A DNA stretch of 64,000 nucleotides from Streptomyces dysideae. GTDB taxonomy: Bacteria > Actinomycetota > Actinomycetes > Streptomycetales > Streptomycetaceae. The notes beneath the pieces are model-generated. The model searched no databases. It was given only the letters and a program-made list of their open reading frames with translations, and was not told the origin of the DNA. Location: positions 124,001-188,000 of the forward strand of contig NZ_KQ949088.1 of NCBI RefSeq assembly GCF_001514305.1, in the 5' to 3' direction. Below, one piece after another: positions 1 through 7,917 of the stretch. How positions within the stretch are numbered: the first letter of the stretch is position 1; the number at the start of each line of letters is the position of its first letter. Made by a program: the position numbers and the translations under genes.

Positions 1-2353
1 CGAAGAACACGCCGAGCCCGATGCCGAGCACCCCGCCGAACAGGGAGATCACCAGGGACTCCAGGCGGACCATCCGCTTGATGCCCTTGCGGTCCAGGCC
101 GATCGCGCGGAGCATGCCGATCTCCTGGGAGCGCTCGAAGACCGACATGGCCAGGGTGTTGATGACCCCGAGGACCGCGACCAGCACCGCCATCGCGAGC
201 AGGCCGTAGACCATGTTCAGGATCAGCGTGAACATCTGCGCGATGTCGTTGGAGAGGTCCTTCTTGTCCTGGACCTTGATCGCCGGGTTGGAGCCGAGGG
301 CCTTCTCCAGCTTGTCCTTCGTGGCGCTCGTCGCGCCGTCGGACGTCTTCACCATGACCTGCATGTCGGCGGCCTCCGACAGGTGCGGGGTGAGCGTGGC
401 GTTGTCGAGGAGGATGCCGTTGAACAGCTCGTTGCCCTCGTAGACCCCGGCCACGGTGAGCTGCTGCTTCTTGCCGTCCTCGTAGGCGACGGTGAAGGCC
501 GACCCGGCCTTCCAGCCGTACAGCTTGGCGCGCGCGTCGTCCACGACGACCTGCGTCCCGCCCACCTCGAACGTGCCGTCGTCGACCTTCAGGTCGGTGA
601 GCTCGCCGATCGAGGCGCCGTTGACGCCGGTGAGGAACTCGGTCTCGCCGTCGATGCGCGAGGCCGCGTTGCGCATCGGGCTGATCTCCGTGACGTAGTC
701 GGCCCGGCTCAGCTGCTTCTCGACGTCCGTCGACAGCTCGTTGCCGTTCGCCATCGACACCACGTAGTCCGCGCGGATCTCCGCCGCCGCCATCTTGTCG
801 ATCGACTTCTGCAGGCTGCCCGCCATCACCGTCATGCCGGTGATCAGGGTGAGCCCGATCATCAGCGCGGAGGCCGTGGCGGCCGTACGGCGGGGATTGC
901 GGACCGAGTTCTGGCGGGCCAGCTTGCCCGAGATGCCGAAGACGCGCAGTACCGGCGCCGCCGCCGCGATCAGCGGGCGGGACAGCAGCGGGGTCAGGAT
1001 GAACACGCCGATGATCAGCAGCACCGCCCCGATGCCCATGGGCGCCTGGCCGTCGGAGCCGCTCATCGACGTCGCCGCCAGGACGACCGCGATGCCCGCC
1101 CCGCTGAACAGCGCGCCCAGCGTGTTGCGCAGCACCAGGGACTTGACCGTCGGCGCCGCGTGCATGCTGCTCATCGCCGCGACCGGCGGGATCTTCGCCG
1201 CCCGGCGGCCCGGGAGCCACGCCGCCAGCATCGTGATCAGGACGCCGACCGCGAGGGCCGCGCCGACCGTGCCCGGCGTGACGACCAGCGGCCCGTCGGG
1301 AACGGTCGCGCCGAGCGTGCCCATGAGCGCCCGCAGTCCGGCGCCGATGCCGATGCCCGAGACCAGGCCGGTGACGGCGGCGACCAGGCCGACCACGAAC
1401 GCCTCGGCCAGCACCGACCGCGTGACCTGCCGGCGGGAGGCACCGACCGCCCGCAGCAGCGCCAGTTCCTTGGTGCGCTGGGCGACCAGCATGGTGAAGG
1501 TGTTGGCGATGATGAACGTACCGACGAACAGGGAGATGCCCGCGAAGACCAGCAGGCCCTGTTTGAGGCCGCTCATCGACGAGGAGATCATCTCGGCCTG
1601 GTCGGCGGCGAGTTGTTCGCCGGTGGTGGTCTCGGTGAGGTCCTTCGGCAGCGCCTTGTCCAGCGCGGCCCGCAGCGCGGTCTGGGAGGTGCCGCCGGCG
1701 GCCGTCACGTCGATCTCGTCGTAGGTGCCCGTCTTGCCGAACAGATGCTGTGCGGTGGCCGTGTCGAACAGGGCCAGGCTGCCGCCGGCCGCGACGTTGC
1801 CGTCGTCGGTCGTGAAGATGCCGGTGATCGTCGGCGTCAGCACCGGCCCGTCGACCGAGATGCGTACGGTGTCGCCGACCTGGAAGCCGGCGCGCTTCGC
1901 GGTCTCGGCGTCGATGAGGACCTGGTCCTTGCCGCGCGGCGCGGAGCCGGACTTCAGCGGGTAGCGCGGGTCCTTGTCGCCCCAGTAGTTGCCGCCCTGG
2001 GACTGGAACCCGCCGCCGATGAGCTTGCCGTCCTTGTCGGCGATGGCGGTGAAGCCGGTCACGACACCGATGGCGTTCGCGGCCCCCGGCACCTCGGCGC
2101 TCGTGTCGAGTATGGCCTGCGTCAGTTCGGCCCGCTTGCCGAGCCGGTCGCCCTCGCTCTCCTGGTAGGCGGGTTCCACGGCGACGTCGACATGGTCGAA
2201 GCCCTTGGCGGAGCTGTTCTGGTAGGCGTGGGAGATGGTGTTGGTGAAGACCAGGGTGCCGGAGACGAAGGCCACGCCCAGCATCACGGCGAGCACGGTC
2301 ATCAACAGCCGGGCCTTGTGCGCGAGTACGTTGCGCAGGGCGGTGCGGAACAT
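1..2353 (-). CDS. ABC transporter permease, FtsX/MacB type (3' end outside window)
   Basis: About 784 codons are present and the C-terminus lies beyond the left edge. The N-terminus (MFRTALRNVLAHKARLLMTV) carries the first membrane helix. A large extracytoplasmic domain follows, then three helices around residues 265-400 and a second domain with helices; the window edge falls in the last helix (VLGIGLGVFF). This is the duplicated FtsX layout of actinobacterial exporters, whose usual length is about 850 residues, so only a few dozen residues are missing. The start codon shares one base with the stop of the ATPase gene (TGATG), so the two are translationally coupled. The substrate cannot be told from sequence; lipoprotein, peptide or antibiotic export are all known in the family. 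Confidence 0.9.
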   Translation of the reverse strand, partial: MFRTALRNVLAHKARLLMTVLAVMLGVAFVSGTLVFTNTISHAYQNSSAKGFDHVDVAVEPAYQESEGDRLGKRAELTQAILDTSAEVPGAANAIGVVTGFTAIADKDGKLIGGGFQSQGGNYWGDKDPRYPLKSGSAPRGKDQVLIDAETAKRAGFQVGDTVRISVDGPVLTPTITGIFTTDDGNVAAGGSLALFDTATAQHLFGKTGTYDEIDVTAAGGTSQTALRAALDKALPKDLTETTTGEQLAADQAEMISSSMSGLKQGLLVFAGISLFVGTFIIANTFTMLVAQRTKELALLRAVGASRRQVTRSVLAEAFVVGLVAAVTGLVSGIGIGAGLRALMGTLGATVPDGPLVVTPGTVGAALAVGVLITMLAAWLPGRRAAKIPPVAAMSSMHAAPTVKSLVLRNTLGALFSGAGIAVVLAATSMSGSDGQAPMGIGAVLLIIGVFILTPLLSRPLIAAAAPVLRVFGISGKLARQNSVRNPRRTAATASALMIGLTLITGMTVMAGSLQKSIDKMAAAEIRADYVVSMANGNELSTDVEKQLSRADYVTEISPMRNAASRIDGETEFLTGVNGASIGELTDLKVDDGTFEVGGTQVVVDDARAKLYGWKAGSAFTVAYEDGKKQQLTVAGVYEGNELFNGILLDNATLTPHLSEAADMQVMVKTSDGATSATKDKLEKALGSNPAIKVQDKKDLSNDIAQMFTLILNMVYGLLAMAVLVAVLGVINTLAMSVFERSQEIGMLRAIGLDRKGIKRMVRLESLVISLFGGVLGIGLGVFF

Positions 2354-3123
2354 CAGCTGGTGCGGCCCTTCGCGTCGAACTGCTTCATCAGGTCGAGCAC
2401 GGAGTCGGCCGTGGGTTCGTACACCTCGTCGACGATCCGCCCGTCCGCCAGGAAGACGACCCGGTCCGCGTACGCCGCCGCCACCGGGTCGTGGGTCACC
2501 ATCACGACCGTCTGCCCCAACTCCCGTACGGAGTTGCGCAGGAAGCCCAGCACCTCGGCGCCGGAACGCGAGTCGAGGTTTCCGGTCGGCTCGTCGCCGA
2601 AGATGATGTCGGGCTTGGAGGCGAGGGCGCGGGCGACGGCGACGCGCTGCTGCTGGCCGCCGGAGAGTTGGGAGGGGCGGTGGCTGAGCCGGTCGGCCAG
2701 GCCGACCATCCCGATCACCGAGTCCAGCCACTGCTGGTCCGCCTTGCGGCCGGCGATGTCCATCGGGAGTGTGATGTTCTCCAGCGCGGTCAGCGTCGGC
2801 AGCAGGTTGAACGCCTGGAAGATGAAGCCGATCTTGTCCCGGCGCAATTTGGTGAGCTGCTTGTCCTTCAGGGAGCCCAGTTCGGTGTCGCCGATGCGTA
2901 CCGAGCCGGAGGAGAAGGTGTCCAGGCCCGCGACACAGTGCATCAGCGTGGACTTCCCGGAACCCGACGGGCCCATGATCGCGGTGAACTCGGCCTGCCG
3001 GAAGTCCACGGAGACCTGGTCCAGGGCGACCACGCGGGTCTCGCCCTGTCCGTAGATCTTCGACAGATCCGTGGCACGCGCGGCCACGGCGGTGGCCCGG
3101 CCGGCGATGGATGCGATGGTCAC
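2353..3123 (-). CDS. ABC transporter ATP-binding protein (LolD/MacB type)
   Basis: The 256-residue nucleotide-binding subunit has Walker A GPSGSGKST (about residues 52-60), the signature LSGGQQQR (about 150), Walker B IIFGDEPTGNLDS and the switch His in VMVTHD. The insert FQAFNLLPTLTALENI after the Q-loop is typical of the LolD/MacB/FtsE branch that pairs with FtsX-type permeases, here the next gene. The GTG start is preceded by AGGAG nine bases upstream. It is the first gene of a two-gene operon and would power the permease from the cytoplasmic face. Confidence 0.95.
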   Translation of the reverse strand: MTIASIAGRATAVAARATDLSKIYGQGETRVVALDQVSVDFRQAEFTAIMGPSGSGKSTLMHCVAGLDTFSSGSVRIGDTELGSLKDKQLTKLRRDKIGFIFQAFNLLPTLTALENITLPMDIAGRKADQQWLDSVIGMVGLADRLSHRPSQLSGGQQQRVAVARALASKPDIIFGDEPTGNLDSRSGAEVLGFLRNSVRELGQTVVMVTHDPVAAAYADRVVFLADGRIVDEVYEPTADSVLDLMKQFDAKGRTS

Positions 3124-3515
3124 GAGAAGGCGCTCCTGAGGGATGACGGTGTGTTCGGGGGACGTGTTCCATCGTCCTGGCCGGCCGCCGCCGTGTAGTC
3201 AGCCGCTGTTCTGGTTCCGTAGGCAGACTTCGGGCGGACGGCGAGCCTCGGTGTCATACCTGGGGATGACGAGCGCCCCCTACGCGCGCGTGCGTCGAGA
3301 ACCGGTGGAGCGACCTCGTTCGGGCGGTGAAATTCCGTCATTCCGCATACGCGCGGACGTGTCACGCGTAAGGCTATTGGCAAGTGCGGATGGCCCGTTC
3401 CGCGGGCTGATGCACCCTCAGGCATCAATAAAATAAGACAACATCGGTCCGCCCGTCCGCTGTTCGGGGGACGCACCCCGATAGGCTCGGAACCTCGATG
3501 CGGAGCCCATGGCCT
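3124..3515. other. Intergenic region upstream of ABC operon and bldA
   Basis: This 390-base gap separates the divergent ABC operon and the bldA tRNA. An AT-rich patch lies at 3422-3445, unusual for this genome. A weak -10-like TAGGCT sits at 3482-3487, about 30 bases before the tRNA, and could drive bldA. No convincing -35 box is visible and no open frame here looks like a gene. Confidence 0.5.
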
Positions 3516-3598
3516 GCCCGGATGGTGGAATGCAGACACGGCGAGCTTAAACCTCGCTGCCCCTCGCGGGCGTACCGGTTCAAGTCCGGTTCCGGGCA
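3516..3598 (+). tRNA. bldA: tRNA-Leu (anticodon UAA), bldA
   Basis: Acceptor arms GCCCGGA (3516-3522) and TCCGGGC (3591-3597) pair perfectly, with discriminator A at 3598. The anticodon stem GCGAG/CTCGC encloses loop CTTAAAC, giving anticodon TAA at 3548-3550. A class II variable arm and the T-loop GGTTCAAGTCC follow. A leucine tRNA with UAA reads the rare UUA codon. In Streptomyces this is the single bldA gene, which gates translation of TTA-containing regulatory genes for aerial growth and secondary metabolism. The 3' CCA is not fully encoded (ACC then T). Confidence 0.97.
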
Positions 3599-3675
3599 CC
3601 TCCGACCTCACGCGCGGCCGCTGTTTGCGGCCGCTTTCGCATGCACCCTCCATTGAAGAGTTCACCGCACAACCG

Positions 3676-3732
3676 TTGACAGCGGGCGTGCGCGGTCGGA
3701 GACTCACAAGAGAAACGTGAAGTAAATTTCAC
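3676..3732 (+). promoter_or_regulatory. Candidate pobA promoter and operator
   Basis: TTGACA at 3676-3681 matches the -35 consensus; a weak -10 (GAGACT) follows after 17 bases. An interrupted palindrome, GTGAA (3717-3721), six bases, TTCAC (3728-3732), sits just past the expected transcription start. That is a sensible operator place for a 4-hydroxybenzoate-responsive regulator. No regulator gene is adjacent, so this is inference. Confidence 0.45.
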
Positions 3733-3756
3733 TGGACGAACAGAAGGGTACGCCCG

Positions 3757-4941
3757 ATGCGAACCACCGTAGGCATCATCGGCGCCGGCCCGGCCGGACT
3801 CCTCCTCGCCCGGCTGCTGCACAACGCCGGCATCGACTCGGTCGTCCTGGAGGGCCGCGACCGCGCCTACGTCGAGCAGCGCCAGCGCGCCGGAATCCTT
3901 GAGCAGGGCACGGTGGACGTGCTGCGCGCGGCCGGCGCCGGCGAGCGCATGGACCGGGAGGGCCTGCGGCACGACGGCATCGAGCTGCGCCACGACCGCA
4001 AACGCCACCGCGTCGACTTCCCCGCCCTCACCGGCGGCCGGTCCGTGATGGTCTACGCCCAGACCGAGGTCTGCAAGGACCTCATCGCCCTCCAGCTCAA
4101 GGAGGGCGGCCCGCTGCTCTTCGGGGCTGAGGCACTGGCCGTCGAGGGCGCGGACACCGACTCCCCGCGCGTCCGTTTCCGGCAGGAGGGGCACGAAGGA
4201 AACGACGACGTCCTGGAGTGCGACTACGTCGTGGGCTGCGACGGCTCCTGGGGCGTCGCGCGCAAGGCGATCCCGGCCGAACTGGTCCAGGTCTTCGAAC
4301 GGACGTACCCCTTCGGCTGGCTCGGCATCCTCGCCGACGTCGCCCCCTCGCACGACGAGCTGGTCTACGCCCGCCACGACCGCGGCTTCGCCCTCCTCTC
4401 CATGCGCTCCCCGTCCGTCTCCCGCCTCTACCTCCAGGTGCCCGAGGGCACCGACGCCGAGGAGTGGAGCGACGACGAGATCTGGGCGGAGCTGGAACGC
4501 CGCTTCGAGACCGCGGACGGCTGGCGGCTGGAGCGTGGGCCGATCACCCAGAAGTCGGTCACCCCCATGCGCTCCTACGTCCACGAGCCCATGCGGCACG
4601 GCCGCCTCTTCCTGGCCGGTGACGCGGCGCACATCGTGCCGCCGACGGGGGCGAAGGGCCTGAACCTCGCCGTCGGTGACGTCGTCACGTTCGCGAAGGC
4701 ACTGACGCATCAGAAGGACACCGGTTCGGCGGAGCTCCTCGACGCCTACTCGGAGACGTGTCTGCGCCGCGTCTGGCAGGCCGAGCGGTTCTCCTACGAC
4801 ATGACGACGCTGCTCCACCGGGCCCCCGACGCCACCCCGTTCGAGGACCGCCTCCAGGTGGCGCGACTCGAGCGGCTCGCCACCTCGACGGCGGCCGAGA
4901 CCGACCTGGCCGAGGGCTACACGGGCTTCCCGTTCGAGTGA
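3757..4941 (+). CDS. pobA: 4-hydroxybenzoate 3-monooxygenase
   Basis: A 394-residue class A flavoprotein monooxygenase, the usual PobA length. The Rossmann FAD motif GIIGAGPAGLLLARLL opens the protein, the DG motif (VVGCDGSWGVAR) lies near residue 165, and the second FAD motif GDAAHIVPPTGAKGLNLA near 285. The sequence QRQRAGILEQGTVDVL near residue 45 is specific to PobA. It converts 4-hydroxybenzoate to protocatechuate with NAD(P)H and O2, feeding the beta-ketoadipate pathway. The ATG follows GAAGGG. No other aromatic-degradation gene is adjacent. Confidence 0.95.
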   Translation: MRTTVGIIGAGPAGLLLARLLHNAGIDSVVLEGRDRAYVEQRQRAGILEQGTVDVLRAAGAGERMDREGLRHDGIELRHDRKRHRVDFPALTGGRSVMVYAQTEVCKDLIALQLKEGGPLLFGAEALAVEGADTDSPRVRFRQEGHEGNDDVLECDYVVGCDGSWGVARKAIPAELVQVFERTYPFGWLGILADVAPSHDELVYARHDRGFALLSMRSPSVSRLYLQVPEGTDAEEWSDDEIWAELERRFETADGWRLERGPITQKSVTPMRSYVHEPMRHGRLFLAGDAAHIVPPTGAKGLNLAVGDVVTFAKALTHQKDTGSAELLDAYSETCLRRVWQAERFSYDMTTLLHRAPDATPFEDRLQVARLERLATSTAAETDLAEGYTGFPFE

Positions 4942-5143
4942 GACAAGCGGATGATCTCCGGCCGGTTCCGGCCACGTCGCAGGTTGGTCATGAATGAGCC
5001 CCTCCGTGGCTGGGAATCAACGAGCCGCGTAGCGTGTTGCGCAGCACGACGAGGGAAAGATCCTCCCCAAGCACTAGGGTCAATCCTTTGCCTACCTATT
5101 ACTCTTAGGCCAAGGCCACGCCTGGTGGCCATGGAGGAGTGAA

Positions 5144-6061
5144 ATGAGGAGCAGCAACCCGGTCTTCTCGCGACGGGGGTTCAGCCGCGACAACGGCCAC
5201 GCGGGCTTCAGCACCGCGCCGCAGGCCGGGGGCGCCGCTGTCGGCACGCAGGCCAACCCGTACGCGCAGGGCAACCCGTACGCCGCCCAGCCACAGGCCG
5301 GCAACCCGTACGCGCAGAACCCTTACGCCCAGCAGGACCAGCAGTACGGCGCGCCGCCGCAGGCCCCGGTCACCACCGGCCGGATGACGATCGACGACGT
5401 CGTCCTGCGCACCGGTACCACACTCGGCATCCTGGTCGTCACGGCCGCGCTCGCCTGGGCGCTGCTGCCCGTCGACGACGCGAACCTCAGCCGGTCCTAC
5501 GGCATCGGCATCGGTGCCGCGCTGATCGGCATGGTCCTGGCGCTCGTCCAGTCCTTCAAGCGCAAGGCCTCGCCCGCGCTGATCGTGTCGTACGCCGCGT
5601 TCGAGGGCGTCTTCCTGGGCGTCATCTCCAGCGTCGTCGACAACCGCATCGCCAGCGGTGCGGCCATGCAGGCCGTGCTCGGCACCATGGCGGTCTTCAT
5701 CAGCGTCCTGGTGGCGTACAAGGCGGGCTGGATCCGCGTCAACCGCCGCTTCGTCGGCTTCGTGATGGCGGCCGCGCTCGGCTTCATCCTGCTGATGGCC
5801 GTGAACCTGCTGTTCGCGGTGTTCGGCGGCGGTGACGGCCTCGGCTTCCGCAGCGGCCCGCTCGGCATCGTCTTCGGCGTCATCGGCATCCTGCTCGGCG
5901 CCTGCTTCCTCGCCCTCGACTTCAAGCAGGTCGAGGACGGCATCGCCTACGGTGCCCCGCGCGAGGAGGCGTGGCTGGCGGCGTTCGGCCTCACGCTGAC
6001 GCTGGTGTGGATCTACCTCGAGTTCCTGAGGCTTATCGCGATCCTCAACAGCAGCGACTAG
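5144..6061 (+). CDS. Bax inhibitor-1/YccA family membrane protein
   Basis: A 305-residue protein with a cytosolic N-terminal tail of about 80 residues rich in Gly, Gln, Pro, Asn and Tyr (repeats of NPYA), followed by seven hydrophobic segments and a charged C-terminus (EEAWLAAFGLTLTLVWIYLE). This is the actinobacterial Bax1-I/YccA architecture, possibly a pH-sensitive calcium leak channel, though the bacterial role is unsettled. The ATG has a strong GGAGGAG site. A terminator follows directly. The repetitive tail is a common feature of Streptomyces members. Confidence 0.9.
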   Translation: MRSSNPVFSRRGFSRDNGHAGFSTAPQAGGAAVGTQANPYAQGNPYAAQPQAGNPYAQNPYAQQDQQYGAPPQAPVTTGRMTIDDVVLRTGTTLGILVVTAALAWALLPVDDANLSRSYGIGIGAALIGMVLALVQSFKRKASPALIVSYAAFEGVFLGVISSVVDNRIASGAAMQAVLGTMAVFISVLVAYKAGWIRVNRRFVGFVMAAALGFILLMAVNLLFAVFGGGDGLGFRSGPLGIVFGVIGILLGACFLALDFKQVEDGIAYGAPREEAWLAAFGLTLTLVWIYLEFLRLIAILNSSD

Positions 6062-6090
6062 TCTCCGACGGTCGTAACGGTCCTAGGCGA

Positions 6091-6145
6091 AAGGGCCCCG
6101 GCGCTCACATATGCGGCTTCCGCCGCGTGGCGACTCGGGGCCCTT
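6091..6145. terminator. Bidirectional terminator
   Basis: Inverted repeat AAGGGCCCCG (6091-6100) and CGGGGCCCTT (6136-6145), with a small GC hairpin inside the 35-base loop. It lies between the convergent Bax1-I gene and the 76-residue gene on the other strand. Confidence 0.75.
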
Positions 6146-6160
6146 CGTCGTTGTGCGCGC

Positions 6161-6391
6161 CTACATGAACTTGCGCGCGGCCCTCCTCAGGTCGTACTCG
6201 TGAATGATCGCCTTCGCGTGGCCATACGCGAGGTTGTGCTCGTGGCGGAGCCAGCTGACCTTCTCCTCGAAGTTGAAGAGAGCCGGGCCTTCTTCGACAG
6301 CGCGAAGCCAGTCGGAGACTTCACGACCGGTGCAGTGGGGGATACGGGCGAGCAGATTGCGATGGGTCTCCTCGGAGAAGACTTGGGACAT
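6161..6391 (-). CDS. Small DUF4287-like protein
   Basis: A 76-residue soluble protein. The C-terminal half (FEEKVSWLRHEHNLAYGHA) resembles the DUF4287 helical domain found in small actinobacterial proteins of unknown role. I chose the ATG at 6391 because GGAGG sits five bases before it; an in-frame ATG six codons upstream lacks such a site. No function is proposed. Confidence 0.75.
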   Translation of the reverse strand: MSQVFSEETHRNLLARIPHCTGREVSDWLRAVEEGPALFNFEEKVSWLRHEHNLAYGHAKAIIHEYDLRRAARKFM

Positions 6392-6493
6392 CGGCGCCTC
6401 CGGACGCATGGGATGTAAGCCGGTCCTTCAGGTCACCGTGCCTGAGCGTTGGCCTGTTGGCAACAGTCGCGGTGCGGCGCGTACGCTCGCGGC

Positions 6494-6805
6494 GTGGTGG
6501 ATACGACGCGTCTGACCCAGGCTGTGGATCACTTCGCCGATCGGTTGCGGGCGGCGCCGCAGAGTCGGTTGCAGCGGGGCGCTGCCGCCGAGGCCTTGCG
6601 GTTGGCCAGGGAGTTGGCCCTGCGGGCGCAGCGGATCGAGGATCCCCTGGGGGAGGGGCGGGTGATGCCTGACGCCGGGATGTTTGCTGCCGCTGATCAG
6701 ATCACCGTGGCTGTGCATGACCTGGCTGTGGTGATTTCCAGTGACGCGGAGGTAGAGGAAGCGGTGGGGTTGGTGGCGGAGGCGCAGAAGAGGGCGGGGG
6801 TTTGA
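6494..6805 (+). CDS. Conserved hypothetical protein, probably leaderless
   Basis: A 103-residue, mostly helical soluble protein with no recognised domain, signal peptide or membrane segment. No ribosome binding site precedes the GTG at 6494, but a -10-like TACGCT (6482-6487) ends six bases before it. That is the arrangement expected when the transcript begins at the start codon. A second GTG follows immediately, so the start may be one codon later. Confidence 0.6.
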   Translation: MVDTTRLTQAVDHFADRLRAAPQSRLQRGAAAEALRLARELALRAQRIEDPLGEGRVMPDAGMFAAADQITVAVHDLAVVISSDAEVEEAVGLVAEAQKRAGV

Positions 6806-6851
6806 GGTTCGTACGCGGCTGCCGGTTCGTTGTTGCCCGGCGCCTGAGAAC

Positions 6852-7643
6852 TCAAAGGCTTGCTATGACCCTGTCCGCCAGGATGTAGACGTTCTCCTCG
6901 CCGCACGCGAACGTCAGGGTGTACGCGCCTGAGACTCCCGAGCCGCCCAGCAGGACCGGGGTTTCGCCTGCCCTGAGGGCTGCTGCGAGGCGTTCTGCTG
7001 TTTCGCGGTGGCCGGGGGTCATGCAGAGGGTGGTGCCGTCGGCGAAGACGTAGACGTCGAGGGTGCCCAGGGGGCCGGGGCGGACGTCGGAGAGTTCGGT
7101 GGCGGAGGCGGCCAGGTCCTCGAGGGTGGCCACCGTGCGCTCGTGGTCGCCCACGACCGGTGAGGAGACCGGGACGAAGTCCGGGTGGGAGGGGTGGCGG
7201 CGGCGGGCCGCGGCCAGCTCCGGGGACTCCCCGGTGAACTCGTCGGTGTCCGCGGTCGGCTCGGTCACCGGCTCCAGGTGCTCCAGGCCCGCGAAATCGG
7301 CCTGCCGGGGCAGGAACAGCTCGCTGTCGGGCAGGCCCAGCAGGGTGGGCGCGTCGGAGGCGTCACGGGCCTCCTGGGCGGCCCAGAACGCCCGCGCCTC
7401 GGCGAGCTCCCGCTCGCGTTCCTCGGCAAGTGCCTCGGCGACGGCGGCGCGTATCTCATCGGCGTCGGCGGAGCGGCGGGAGGCCGGCACGAGACCACGG
7501 GCCGCGGCCGCGTTGGACGCGGCGAGCTCGGTGTGCAGGGCCGCGACCTGTCGGCGCAGCACCAAGAGGGTGCGCAGGACGGCGACGCCCACGGCGCCCG
7601 TGGCGGCCGTGGTGAGCAGCAAAGCGATCGGCATGGCGCTCAC
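6852..7643 (-). CDS. Hypothetical membrane-anchored protein with coiled coil
   Basis: A 263-residue protein. Residues 4-28 form one N-terminal membrane helix, followed by a Glu/Ala/Arg-rich helical stretch (about 58-100) likely to be a coiled coil, an acidic linker and a compact C-terminal domain (about 175-263) ending VYILADRVIASL. No known family is recognised. The GTG start has GGGAG seven bases upstream. It lies convergent to the 103-residue gene and downstream of the thiolase gene. Confidence 0.7.
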   Translation of the reverse strand: MSAMPIALLLTTAATGAVGVAVLRTLLVLRRQVAALHTELAASNAAAARGLVPASRRSADADEIRAAVAEALAEERERELAEARAFWAAQEARDASDAPTLLGLPDSELFLPRQADFAGLEHLEPVTEPTADTDEFTGESPELAAARRRHPSHPDFVPVSSPVVGDHERTVATLEDLAASATELSDVRPGPLGTLDVYVFADGTTLCMTPGHRETAERLAAALRAGETPVLLGGSGVSGAYTLTFACGEENVYILADRVIASL

Positions 7644-7841
7644 TGACGTACTCCCGGTTCAAAGTCGACCCCCGACTTCCTACATCAGCTTGAAGGGCGG
7701 ACTGACCTGCTGTCAGTGCGTAACGTCACGAAACGGACAGGACTTTGGGTCCGGGGTTTAGTGGTGAAACGGCTCTGACCTGTGCGAATACCTCTCCGGA
7801 GGGAGATAGGTCACATCCTGGGGGAGATTGGATCACAAAAC

Positions 7842-7876
7842 GGCCCAGAACCCTGGTGATTCAAGGGTTCCGGGCC
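7842..7876 (-). terminator. Terminator of thiolase gene
   Basis: Arms GGCCCAGAACCC (7842-7853) and GGGTTCCGGGCC (7865-7876) pair with one mismatch around an 11-base loop. The site is 42 bases past the thiolase stop, the right place for that leftward transcript. Confidence 0.7.
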
Positions 7877-7917
7877 TGAGGGTCACGCTGGGTTTGCGTA
7901 CGGCTGCGGGGAGTTGG

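Noticed and set aside
383..3055. 890-codon open frame on the plus strand
   Set aside because: Antisense shadow of the FtsX permease and ATPase genes; Arg/Gly/Asp/His-rich with no domain, caused by GC-rich third positions.
3120..3707. 195-codon frame over the bldA region, minus strand
   Set aside because: It runs across the tRNA gene and promoter DNA with no coding features.
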